Position numbers and translations under genes: made by a program | DNA from: Phycisphaeraceae bacterium | Lineage (GTDB): Bacteria; Planctomycetota; Phycisphaerae; Phycisphaerales; Phycisphaeraceae | NCBI GenBank assembly: GCA_020848195.1 | Contig: JADLAP010000305.1 | Coordinates: forward strand, 1-46,395 | DNA length: 46,395 nt | Direction of reading: 5' to 3' | Notes under the pieces: generated by a model | The model's input: the letters and a program-made list of their open reading frames with translations, nothing else | Told to the model about the DNA's origin: nothing | The model's database searches: none | Shown: piece after piece, positions 20,698 to 29,818 of the stretch | How the letters are laid out: every line of letters starts with the position of its first letter | How positions within the stretch are numbered: the first letter of the stretch is position 1

Positions 20698-21296
20698 GAA
20701 TGAAAACTTTTTTAATCATCCTTTTTGCTCCGATACTTGCTGTTGCACAGGTAACGGTTTCATATCAGGTTGATGCCAGCACTGACGATGCAGTCGAAAC
20801 TGCCGCCGGTTCTGTGAGTACGACCGGGACCGGCGCCCCAATCGCAACAAAGGCACAAGTTAATTGGGGAGGAGCAAGATTTTTAAATGTGCTTATTCCT
20901 CAAGGCGCAACGATTGTTAGCGCAACATTGACTTGTGTGGATACCGTTGCTGCCCGCGTAATAGATGCGACGATTTATTGCGAAGCAGCGGACAATGCCG
21001 CAACTTTCAGCACTGCATCTAATAATATTTCAGGCCGGACGCGAACATCGAATAGTGTCGCTTGGGATGTTGCAAGCACGAATACAAGCGGTGATGTTTC
21101 GCCGAGCCTTGCCGCATCATTGCAAGAGGTAATTAACCGTACTGGATGGGTTAGCGGAAATTCGATAGTAGTCATATTGAGTATCGATACAAATGGGACG
21201 GCGGTTTCTCGTTCATTTAATGCCAACCCTACTAAAGCCGCAATTTTGCAGATAACGTATACGACGCGGCGGTTACGGCGTTCATTTTCTTTCTAA
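20694..21296 (+). CDS. Exported DNRLRE-like beta-sandwich protein
   Basis: Signal peptide ..ILAVA|QVTV; FLNVLIPQGATIVSATL...ATIYCEAADNAATF pattern seen in phage and surface proteins. Confidence 0.6.
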   Translation: MRMKTFLIILFAPILAVAQVTVSYQVDASTDDAVETAAGSVSTTGTGAPIATKAQVNWGGARFLNVLIPQGATIVSATLTCVDTVAARVIDATIYCEAADNAATFSTASNNISGRTRTSNSVAWDVASTNTSGDVSPSLAASLQEVINRTGWVSGNSIVVILSIDTNGTAVSRSFNANPTKAAILQITYTTRRLRRSFSF

Positions 21297-21308
21297 GAAA
21301 GGAATTTT

Positions 21309-22193
21309 ATGCGTGTGCTATTGGCGATTTTACTTTTGTTGGCAGCTTGTGAAAATGATATGTCAAATCAGCGAAATTTAGTTGATAGTAATGTCATGCA
21401 ACAGCAAGCGGGGACACGTTATTTGGATTCTTTATTTAGCAGTGTCTCAATTAAATCGAATGTGAGTTATGGCAGTGCCTACAACCCATACAAAGATAAA
21501 ACTGAAAATTTGCTGCTCGATGTCTATCGTCCTGGCAGTGATAATGCAACAGGACGTTGGGTGATTGTCTTTGTTTACGGCGGCGGATTTTGGCAAGGAA
21601 ATAAAATCATACCTATCAATGTTGCTTGGTGCAAAACGATGGCAAAGACGGGCTTCGTGGTTTTCGCTATCGAATACAGAAAGTTGCCGCAAACACAAAT
21701 ATTCGCGGACACCACAAAAAGAATTGATCTGGGTACGCCGTTGGTTGGGGCAGATACGCGCGCGGCGATACGTTTCATTCGAGCGAACGCGAATAACTAT
21801 AAAATCGATCCTAATAAAATAGTTGCCATGGGAACTTCGAGCGGAGGTTTTGGGGTGATGGCTGCAACTTATGATGCGGCATTGGATTCGCTCAATTCTT
21901 CGAATCTGGGATATTACGGGACTCCTAATTTGTGCATTGAAACCAGTGGTGGTATGCCGTTAGCAACAATCGACCGCATTGAGGCCGATGAAAATTCCTG
22001 CTACCTTATCCATTGTACACAAGACCCAATTCCATTTTCTCCTTATGCGCTGGAGTGCTATAATCAAGCCGTGAGTGTTGGAATTGATGTTGAACATTGG
22101 TGGATTGACGGACTTTGTCACGGCGCTATTAAATGTTGTCGTGATGAGTTTTATACTCGCGCAACAGAATGGATTTTTGCGAGATTCAATTAA
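21309..22193 (+). CDS. Lipoprotein alpha/beta-hydrolase (esterase/lipase family)
   Basis: Lipobox LLLLAAC; VIVFVYGGGFWQG oxyanion region, GTSSGG nucleophile elbow, DGLCHG candidate catalytic His. Confidence 0.8.
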   Translation: MRVLLAILLLLAACENDMSNQRNLVDSNVMQQQAGTRYLDSLFSSVSIKSNVSYGSAYNPYKDKTENLLLDVYRPGSDNATGRWVIVFVYGGGFWQGNKIIPINVAWCKTMAKTGFVVFAIEYRKLPQTQIFADTTKRIDLGTPLVGADTRAAIRFIRANANNYKIDPNKIVAMGTSSGGFGVMAATYDAALDSLNSSNLGYYGTPNLCIETSGGMPLATIDRIEADENSCYLIHCTQDPIPFSPYALECYNQAVSVGIDVEHWWIDGLCHGAIKCCRDEFYTRATEWIFARFN

Positions 22194-22301
22194 ATCTTAA
22201 ATATCGACAGGATCAAAATTTTGCGGCAAAGGACTTTTTAATTCAGGTGGTGACGTGTGGCGGCGATGAATCCGATTACGAATTGATTTAGGAAAGAACC
22301 T

Positions 22302-22550
22302 ATGAACCAGCAACCGCACAAGGATGGATTTTGGAAAATTCTAACCAGTGTCCTCTTTACGATTCTGTTAAGCATGATTGGGTACATCGTGAATCAGAAT
22401 GACGGAAAAATAAAATCCCTGGAGGACTGGCGCGTTAAACATGAAGAGCTTGAGCGCGCTGAAATGGCCGTGCTGCATTCGCGTTTGGCGGCAATTGAAA
22501 CCAAGCTCGACTTACTTCTGAACGATAAATTGACAGGACTGAAAAAATGA
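22302..22550 (+). CDS. Small single-TM protein with coiled coil (lysis/holin-like candidate)
   Basis: TM ILTSVLFTILLSMIGYIV followed by amphipathic helix. Confidence 0.5.
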   Translation: MNQQPHKDGFWKILTSVLFTILLSMIGYIVNQNDGKIKSLEDWRVKHEELERAEMAVLHSRLAAIETKLDLLLNDKLTGLKK

Positions 22551-23227
22551 AGATAACAATTTTTATCGTCTTACTTGCCGCCGGCGCATTTGCACAGCCG
22601 CACTTCAGTGATAACGCGCCGGTGGTTTTTCAATGGAACGCAAACACCGAGCCGGATTTGGCCGGCTACAAGCTTTATTGGGACACTAATTCAAGCGCGC
22701 CGTATGCTAATTCGTTAAGCGTGGGCAATGTGCTGACGAAAAGCTTGACGCTTGCCGCCGGCACTTACTACGCCGCACTCACGGCGATTGACAATAGCGG
22801 GAACGAAAGTGGCTATTCGTCGGAATTGAATTTTATCATTGACGCGGGCGGCAGCACGCCAACAACAACGGACTCGATAACCGTGAAATGGAACCGGCCT
22901 ACGCGCTACGACAACGGCGAAATTCTGCCGCCGGAAAATATTTCAAGCTATGACGTAGTGGCGCGGCTTTACACCGACCCCGATTGGAGTGGAGCCACTA
23001 CCATTAAAAGCGGAGTAGCGCCGACATCTACCAATCCAGTCACGGCAGAAATTGGAATTTCCCTGGCCGATGGCACGTATTACATTGGCGTTTACTGCTA
23101 CACCGATGAGGGCACACTTGTGCGCGGCGTCATTTCTGATTATGCTCTTGTGACTGTGCCGGTGACCGTGACCTCCAGAAAATCCTTAGGGGCGAAAAAT
23201 GTTATTGTGATCCCGAGGGAACAATGA
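22547..23227 (+). CDS. Exported fibronectin type III-like protein
   Basis: Signal peptide GAFA|QPHF; NTEPDLAGYKLYWDT...GTYYAALTAIDNSGNESGYS FnIII pattern. Confidence 0.7.
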   Translation: MKITIFIVLLAAGAFAQPHFSDNAPVVFQWNANTEPDLAGYKLYWDTNSSAPYANSLSVGNVLTKSLTLAAGTYYAALTAIDNSGNESGYSSELNFIIDAGGSTPTTTDSITVKWNRPTRYDNGEILPPENISSYDVVARLYTDPDWSGATTIKSGVAPTSTNPVTAEIGISLADGTYYIGVYCYTDEGTLVRGVISDYALVTVPVTVTSRKSLGAKNVIVIPREQ

Positions 23228-25005
23228 GACGAATTTTTATTTTGCTCTTGCTGGTTAGAGTTGCATCGGCACAAACAATCACTGATACTGAAAAAGCTTC
23301 ATGGCTGGCGCGCAAGGGGTGTCTCCATGACAAATGGAACGGCTCGACTTGCAGTGACAACATGACCAGCAACCGGGCCATGGCGTTAATGCTGAACGGC
23401 GAATACAGCGCCAATCAAAGCGCCATCGACGCCTACTATAATTCATTGCCCGCGTCAACGCCGTGGTTTGACGGCGCGCGCGAAAGCGGTATGGAGGCCC
23501 TGCAGGGATATTATTGGTTCGGCAACACGCTTGCCAGTGGGGTAAAAACGACGCTGTTCAATGCTCTTAGCGCGATGCCCGGGGATGATTACTATTGGGC
23601 GCAAGCCTGGAACAACGGGCAAATAAATTGTGTGACCGTGCGTTACATTATGGCCTACAAAACAAACTATAATGGCACGTGTCAATATGGCCCGGGCGAC
23701 ATGGGGCTTGATGCGCCGGCAACCTTTACATGGGAGGGCACGACATACACGGCCGGCGGCACTTACAACACGAAAGAACTTTGCCGCGATTGGCTTTACG
23801 CATGGATGTCTCGTTTCATCAATGGCGATTATCTGCATGGAGAAATGAGAAGTGAAACTTATTCTTATCACTTCATCAATTGCTTGATCACATTGGCCGA
23901 TGATAGAATGGTGAGCGATCCCACCATGCGCGCGCGGGCGGCATTGACGGCCGATTTATTTCTGCTTGAACATGGCATGGCGTCAAATAATCATCATTTG
24001 AGCGGGCCACTTGGGCGTACCTACATGACCTCACACATTAACGGAACTTACTGGTTCTTCCCCTTCGATGCTTATTTCGGTGGCCCCTATCAAGTGCATT
24101 ACGGAAACAAGGGCGGATTTTTCGTTTCTCAGTATCGTATGCCTCCCGTGGATGAAGATGCCGGCCGCTATCAAGATGAACCGGCCGGCTATGCACATAT
24201 CGTCAAGACATCCATGCAGCGGGCATACATGTACGTGAACAAGCTTTTCACGTTGGGCTGTGACCCCGACGGCGGCGACTGGTGCCTGGAACTCAACAGC
24301 AACAACAGCGGGCCGTTTCCCGTGGCGCGGCCGGGATTCAACTTTCGATTATGGGTGAATGATAATCCTGACGATCTAAATGAATCGTCATGCTCTGGCG
24401 AATGCTACAGCGACATGGGGAAGAACGGCCATCAATATCTTGACGCCATTTATATTTCCGGCGCCGGTCTCATTCTTCACCAAGCACTTTCAACCAATTC
24501 ATGGGATTTTCAGGAGGGCAATACCGGAACATGGGCTTTTAAACGGGAAGGCAATACGGCGGTGGCGATCGCACTCCAAGACGGGCAGGGTGTGATTGAA
24601 GTCTCGCGGCTCGGAATTGATGAAACGGATTATGCCACGTTTAAAGCGAAGTTCGGGAGCAATCCTTACACGGGAACGGGTGCGCGGTTCATTGATGAAA
24701 ATACTTACCGCACGCGGCGCGGGACTTTTATCACCGATAGCAGCGGATCGACGTATTACAAAGATGGGCCGGGCGCCTTCGTGAAAATGTATAGCAACTG
24801 GCCGCGCTTCACGGTGACAGAAGTAACCAACTTAAACTCGCCGGTTGCGATTATCACCAATCCATCAAACCAAAATTTCACCGTCACTCGACACGGGCAA
24901 ACGATCAATTACGATTTCGCTAATTGGGCGTCAAGCGGCGACACTGAGCCTCCCGTTGATACCACGCCGCCGGCGACTCCGACTAATTTTAGAATAAGTC
25001 AATGA
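23224..25005 (+). CDS. Exported putative polysaccharide-active enzyme ((alpha/alpha)-toroid-like)
   Basis: Signal peptide VASA|QTIT; aromatic- and His-rich helical core (SETYSYHFINCL; SNNHHLSGPLGRTY) and C-terminal beta-sandwich-like tail. Confidence 0.45.
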   Translation: MRRIFILLLLVRVASAQTITDTEKASWLARKGCLHDKWNGSTCSDNMTSNRAMALMLNGEYSANQSAIDAYYNSLPASTPWFDGARESGMEALQGYYWFGNTLASGVKTTLFNALSAMPGDDYYWAQAWNNGQINCVTVRYIMAYKTNYNGTCQYGPGDMGLDAPATFTWEGTTYTAGGTYNTKELCRDWLYAWMSRFINGDYLHGEMRSETYSYHFINCLITLADDRMVSDPTMRARAALTADLFLLEHGMASNNHHLSGPLGRTYMTSHINGTYWFFPFDAYFGGPYQVHYGNKGGFFVSQYRMPPVDEDAGRYQDEPAGYAHIVKTSMQRAYMYVNKLFTLGCDPDGGDWCLELNSNNSGPFPVARPGFNFRLWVNDNPDDLNESSCSGECYSDMGKNGHQYLDAIYISGAGLILHQALSTNSWDFQEGNTGTWAFKREGNTAVAIALQDGQGVIEVSRLGIDETDYATFKAKFGSNPYTGTGARFIDENTYRTRRGTFITDSSGSTYYKDGPGAFVKMYSNWPRFTVTEVTNLNSPVAIITNPSNQNFTVTRHGQTINYDFANWASSGDTEPPVDTTPPATPTNFRISQ

Positions 25006-26846
25006 AAAAAATTTTACTCATTCTTGTGCTGTGCAGCACGTCAGCACTCGCGCAAATTGCTAACCATCATTACCCGCGTATCGGCGCTTTTCAGTTTGGC
25101 AGTGGGACACCATGGTGGCACGCGCGCTTCGATCTCATAAATACCGGACAAACTTCAACAGGTTTTGCGGCGGCGGTGAAAGCGCTCAATCCTGATTGCA
25201 TCATTTTACCGACGCGCGATTGGAACGCCGGGCCGTTCAGTTATGGCTATGACATACCGAACGAGTGGAAAACAAAACACGCGGACGGGAGTTTTATTTC
25301 GCTTTATACTGAATCAGATTTCTACATGGATTTGACGGACTATTGTCCGCTTGGTACTACAACGAGTTTTGCAGGTCTACGATACAATGAAGCTCTGGCC
25401 GCTTGGCATGTGGGCTTGGTGAATATGAGCTACTACGATGGGCTTGCTACTGATGGCCTTTGGAATAGTCCCAACAGCGCAAACAATGACATCGACCTTG
25501 ATCGTAATGGGCTGAACGATTACAATGAAGGCGGCAAGGGGGGCAGCTGGGTTGACGATCAAATTGAAAGTGGCCTGAATGAAATCCTTGCGCGCGCACG
25601 CGCATTGATTGGCAGCAACAAAGTGATTTTAGTAAATAGCGGGGGCATGCACACTTATGGCTGGACAAACACGAATGGGATGTTGAAAGAACATTCGGTT
25701 TTTTTCTACTCACTCGGCGACGTGACCTATAACGTGGACACGTATCTTGATTTCATAGCAACCGCGCCGACACCTCATGTCATGCTCATTGACGGCGAAG
25801 ATAACGTAAACATGCCTAACCATGTTGAAGGGCGACCGGAAAAAAATTACGCGCAGATGCGTTTCTGGCTTGGATTCACTTTAATGGGCGACGGCTATTT
25901 TTCTTTCAGCCCAGATGAGCAGCACATGTACACGCTTTGGTATGACGAATTTAATCTTGATCTAGGCTATCCCAAAAACGCCGCGAATAAATTCCGCACT
26001 GGCGCCGGTGGCGAAGGCGGGTTGTATGCCCGGTTTTTCGACCGCGGCGTTGTAATTTTTAACGGCACGGGCACAAATCAAACCGTCAGCGATGCGAACT
26101 TACAGGCGCTGTCCGGCTATGCCGGGCCGTACTATCATTTTCGCGGCGGGCAAGACCCGACTGTGAACAACGGCCAGCAATTTTCCAGCGAATCGGTTGC
26201 CGGTGCAACTGCAACCATCGCGGGAAATGTTGGGTCGGTGTATGGTACAAGCTTAATCCTACTTACGGAACCTGATACGGTGATTGCAGACGTGATTGTT
26301 GACAATTGGAGGCATGGCACAAGTCCAGGCAGCGACTCGGCGAGGTTTTACGGCACATGGACGGGCTTGCCACGCGATGGCGATGAGTCGGGGGGTGATT
26401 ACTACTCGTTGCGAGATCGATTCTTCGAGGACCCGGGCGATCCTGCCACGCTTTACGGCTATGCCTACACTGCCGCCGGCAGCGGTGCGGACAGCGTTGT
26501 ATTTCGCCCGACATTTGGGCTTTCCGGATATTATCGCGTTTACGAGTGGCATGGCTGGCTTGGTGCTTCGGAAAGCGCAGTGACCGAAGGCACGAACGTA
26601 CCATACAAGATCTACTACAATGGCGGCACGGAAACCGTGACCGTCAACCAGTCTACCAATTTCGGCGCGTGGAATTATCTTGGCCGCTATGCCTTCGCGG
26701 CCGGGAGCAGCAACAACATTCGCGTGAGTGACGCAGCCAACGGTTCGGTCATGGCCGACGCCGTGCGTTTCGTTTACGATGGCGCGAGTAGTACGCCGGA
26801 CGTGACGCCGCCGGCCGCGCCGCAAGGTTTTAGAGTGACCCAATGA
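25002..26846 (+). CDS. Exported putative glycoside hydrolase with C-terminal golvesin/Xly CBD-like domain
   Basis: SP ALA|QIAN; YYDGLATDGLW barrel-like motif; GYYRVYEWHGW...YKIYYNGGTETVTVNQS..FGAWNYLGRYAFAAGSSNNIRVSDAANGSVMADAVRFVYDG golvesin-type domain. Confidence 0.6.
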   Translation: MKKILLILVLCSTSALAQIANHHYPRIGAFQFGSGTPWWHARFDLINTGQTSTGFAAAVKALNPDCIILPTRDWNAGPFSYGYDIPNEWKTKHADGSFISLYTESDFYMDLTDYCPLGTTTSFAGLRYNEALAAWHVGLVNMSYYDGLATDGLWNSPNSANNDIDLDRNGLNDYNEGGKGGSWVDDQIESGLNEILARARALIGSNKVILVNSGGMHTYGWTNTNGMLKEHSVFFYSLGDVTYNVDTYLDFIATAPTPHVMLIDGEDNVNMPNHVEGRPEKNYAQMRFWLGFTLMGDGYFSFSPDEQHMYTLWYDEFNLDLGYPKNAANKFRTGAGGEGGLYARFFDRGVVIFNGTGTNQTVSDANLQALSGYAGPYYHFRGGQDPTVNNGQQFSSESVAGATATIAGNVGSVYGTSLILLTEPDTVIADVIVDNWRHGTSPGSDSARFYGTWTGLPRDGDESGGDYYSLRDRFFEDPGDPATLYGYAYTAAGSGADSVVFRPTFGLSGYYRVYEWHGWLGASESAVTEGTNVPYKIYYNGGTETVTVNQSTNFGAWNYLGRYAFAAGSSNNIRVSDAANGSVMADAVRFVYDGASSTPDVTPPAAPQGFRVTQ

Positions 26847-27124
26847 ATCAACTTGAACTTTTAATCATTGCCGTAGTTATTCGAGTGGTAGGCGATTTCC
26901 ACGACGGCATAAGCGCACGCGGTCCGGGGGTGAGTTGGTGGTATTGGCATGGCGTGAACTGGCTGCGGCGAGACCTAATAATTGCTTGGATAGTTTTTCA
27001 ATTCCTGGGCTGGCCGTGGCAATCATTCGACCGCCTGGCCGATTGGGTTTTGGTGGCAGCTTTAAATATTATCATTCACCGTGTGCTGTATCTGTTGGGA
27101 ACAATGACTCATAAAGAAAGGTGA
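26843..27124 (+). CDS. Small membrane protein
   Basis: 93 aa, two hydrophobic segments; ATGA overlap with upstream gene. Confidence 0.55.
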   Translation: MNQLELLIIAVVIRVVGDFHDGISARGPGVSWWYWHGVNWLRRDLIIAWIVFQFLGWPWQSFDRLADWVLVAALNIIIHRVLYLLGTMTHKER

Positions 27125-27870
27125 TGACCATGAAAAGAGTTTTTTTGCTGTGGCTGATTCCGGTCGCGCTACTTGCGCCGGCCGTAAATGCGCAAATCAA
27201 ATTGGAAATTACCAGTCCGCGCTATTCTGAATTTGCACAAGGCGGGGTGTCGGGGCTATACATGCTTCAGAATAATTTCGGCGATTTCTCAGTTGAGTGG
27301 GGACTGGCCCGGCTTGACGCCGGCGCGGTGCAGTCAACGAGTTTTTCCAATCCACGTTTATCAGTTGCGCTTGAGATTGAAAAAACCAAGCTTGAATATT
27401 TCGTGTATGTCCCGATTACCCGCTACTCAAACCAGGCGCGTTTCTTCGGGATGCTCGGCGACCCCGAAGATTTTCAAGCCTTCGCCAGCGATGCCGTGAG
27501 TTTGGGCGGCGGGATATCGCGTCAATTCGATATTGAAAACGAAATCATATTAGGGTATGACATAAAGCTCATGCCAATGATTGCGCTGAAAAGAACAACA
27601 TTGGCAGACAGACTGGAAATAGTTATCCCCTACAATTTTTCGGTGATAGATGTTTACGGGGCTTTTTCTATGGGAGCGGCGCTTGGTGGAAACTATTTTT
27701 TAACGGAAACTCGCCAGAGCTTCAACGATAACATCTTGGCGCAATTCAAAGCGCTGGCCGGGTACACATTCGGCCGGGTTGCTGTTCAGTGTTTTGTCAA
27801 GTTGCCGGTCGATAAAACCACAGATCGCATTTTAAGAAACACTCTCGGCTTATCCATCGCCTATAAGTGA
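27121..27870 (+). CDS. Exported beta-rich protein, putative outer-membrane beta-barrel
   Basis: SP PAVNA|QIKL; alternating hydrophobic strands and terminal LGLSIAYK; GTG at 27121 or ATG at 27130. Confidence 0.5.
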   Translation: MMTMKRVFLLWLIPVALLAPAVNAQIKLEITSPRYSEFAQGGVSGLYMLQNNFGDFSVEWGLARLDAGAVQSTSFSNPRLSVALEIEKTKLEYFVYVPITRYSNQARFFGMLGDPEDFQAFASDAVSLGGGISRQFDIENEIILGYDIKLMPMIALKRTTLADRLEIVIPYNFSVIDVYGAFSMGAALGGNYFLTETRQSFNDNILAQFKALAGYTFGRVAVQCFVKLPVDKTTDRILRNTLGLSIAYK

Positions 27871-27897
27871 TCTTCTTCCTTCCCCTACCCCACAGCA

Positions 27898-27935
27898 AAG
27901 CCCGGCGTTTCTCACGCGCTGGGCTTTTTATTTTG
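27898..27935. terminator. Terminator between convergent operons
   Basis: AAGCCC GGCG...CGCG CTGGGCTTTTTATTTT. Confidence 0.75.
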
Positions 27936-28055
27936 GCTCGGCTTTTTAAAAAATGGCTTTAGGATAACTTTTAATCCGGTTATTTCGCGGCAGGCGTGAC
28001 GCTGACAGTTTTATCGTAGGTTAGGACTCCAAAAATTATCGTCGCTCTACGGGCG

Positions 28056-29540
28056 TTATAGGGCGTTTTTCGGTTTTACCATGCAAATAACGTCCTCCCA
28101 GTCAATTCGCGGGCTTCCCTTCTGTTCAGCCAGACGCCGGAAAAAAGATTTGCGTTCTTTGATCCTTTGCGTTTCTTTGCCGTCAATGGCCATTTGGATC
28201 GCGCCGGATTGAGTAAGCATCGCATGATGCCAGCACACGACTTTAAATCCAACCGACTCGCATAGTTTCGCCCACTGTTGGCTAAACTCGACAATCTTGC
28301 CATTGCGGACGAAACGCTTTGTTACCCAAATGGCATGGCCGCCTGGCTTGAGCGCAAGGAAACATTGCTCCACGATTTCGCGCGCGGCGCTCCAAAAGGT
28401 GGAGCCGGATTTGGCGCCGATTTGTCCGTTACTTGACCCATATTTAAATTCAAAATCTTTTGCCGGTGACTTTAACGAATTTCTTGGATTACCATCAGCA
28501 CGGTTTAAATTTGCTTTATTCCAATCAATGCCAGAAATTCCATTGTTTACACTGTCCTCATACGGCGGGCTGCTCACCGTAATATCGAAACGGCCTTCCG
28601 GCATCGCGCCGAGTTGCGCGGGGGAGTTTCCGTAAGCTTCATTGCTTGTGGCCTTCATGCTTTTGGATATCCGTTCTGCATCGGTATTGTTTTTCAATTC
28701 CCCGCAGCCGCCTTTTGTAAAAAGAAACGGCGGGCTGCTCACCACCGCGTCGAATTGGCCTTCCGGCATCTCGGCAAGCTGCGCGGGGGAGTTGCCGTAG
28801 CCTTGAGAAAATGCCTGCGAGTTCTTTCCGGCCTTGTTACCCGTCAATTTATCGGGATCAATGCCATTGCCGGAACGAATTGAATTTGCATACGGCGGCG
28901 AAGAAATTACGGCATCGAAATTTCCGGCGGGAAGGTTGCCAAGTTGGCCGGCGGTTGAACCATAATCAACATTTATATTTCCAGTTGTATCATGCGGCAT
29001 TTTAAATTTTCTATCTTGTTGCGCGGTTTGATCTTGAAACGGCGGACTCGACACCACGCACTCAACTCGCCCGCGCAAATTTTCCAGCAACCGACGCGAA
29101 TCGCCTTGCAAGATCACCGCGCCGGATAACCCGAATTTGCGCTGCCAAAATTCAAGATTGCCTTCGAAGTGGTGATTGCCTGTTACCTCATCAAACAGAT
29201 TGCCATTTTTTGAGGCGGTTTGCTCAGAGCGCGCCTTGCAAGTTGGGCACAATTTTTCTGGCGTGCAGTCCATGCCATTTGCCAATTCCACGAAATGCGG
29301 CTCTAACTCCTGCCCGACAAATTTTAAGCCCGCCGCCATTGCACCGAACGCCACGCCGCCAATGCCAGCAAACGGATCAAGGCAGGTGTCGCCTTTGTTA
29401 ATCCAGCCATTTTTCAGCGCATGGGTAAAAATTTTTCTCACCAACGCCAAAGAAATTTTTGCCGGATGCGCGAACGCCGGCGGGATCAAAATCCCCGCCC
29501 ATTGCTCGGAATAGCAGTTTTGCCAATTCGATTTTTTCAT
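28056..29540 (-). CDS. DNA methyltransferase with repeated SPPY/SPPF modules
   Basis: DPFAGIGG (motif I-like) plus four SSPP[FY] motifs; start taken at MKKSNWQN. Confidence 0.85.
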   Translation of the reverse strand: MKKSNWQNCYSEQWAGILIPPAFAHPAKISLALVRKIFTHALKNGWINKGDTCLDPFAGIGGVAFGAMAAGLKFVGQELEPHFVELANGMDCTPEKLCPTCKARSEQTASKNGNLFDEVTGNHHFEGNLEFWQRKFGLSGAVILQGDSRRLLENLRGRVECVVSSPPFQDQTAQQDRKFKMPHDTTGNINVDYGSTAGQLGNLPAGNFDAVISSPPYANSIRSGNGIDPDKLTGNKAGKNSQAFSQGYGNSPAQLAEMPEGQFDAVVSSPPFLFTKGGCGELKNNTDAERISKSMKATSNEAYGNSPAQLGAMPEGRFDITVSSPPYEDSVNNGISGIDWNKANLNRADGNPRNSLKSPAKDFEFKYGSSNGQIGAKSGSTFWSAAREIVEQCFLALKPGGHAIWVTKRFVRNGKIVEFSQQWAKLCESVGFKVVCWHHAMLTQSGAIQMAIDGKETQRIKERKSFFRRLAEQKGSPRIDWEDVICMVKPKNAL

Positions 29541-29598
29541 TGTTCGGATGGTTAAGCCCCAGGCCGTCACAAGCCCGGGGCTGGAGGTGTAAGGAGGG

Positions 29599-29781
29599 TT
29601 ATTGATTCTCGATGAACTTGCGGCCTTTGGCGGTAATAGCAAGAAACCGGCCTTTTTTCTTGGCCAGACCGCGCGTGATCAATGCGCGACCCTCGCGCAT
29701 TATACCATCTTGCACCTGCGTCCCCCCGCCATTAACGAGAAAACGTAAAACATCTTTAGATTTTTCAGATACTTTTTTCAT
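29599..29781 (-). CDS. Small hypothetical protein (possible winged helix)
   Basis: MKKVSEKSKDVLRFLVNGGGTQVQDG..., AGGAGC upstream of ATG. Confidence 0.6.
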   Translation of the reverse strand: MKKVSEKSKDVLRFLVNGGGTQVQDGIMREGRALITRGLAKKKGRFLAITAKGRKFIENQ

Positions 29782-29818
29782 AATGCTCCTGTTGGTTTGG
29801 TTACTGTGATTTCCCAGG

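Noticed and set aside
26259-26843. 194-aa antisense ORF in the glycoside hydrolase gene
   Set aside because: His/Arg-rich shadow ORF opposite a well supported CDS.
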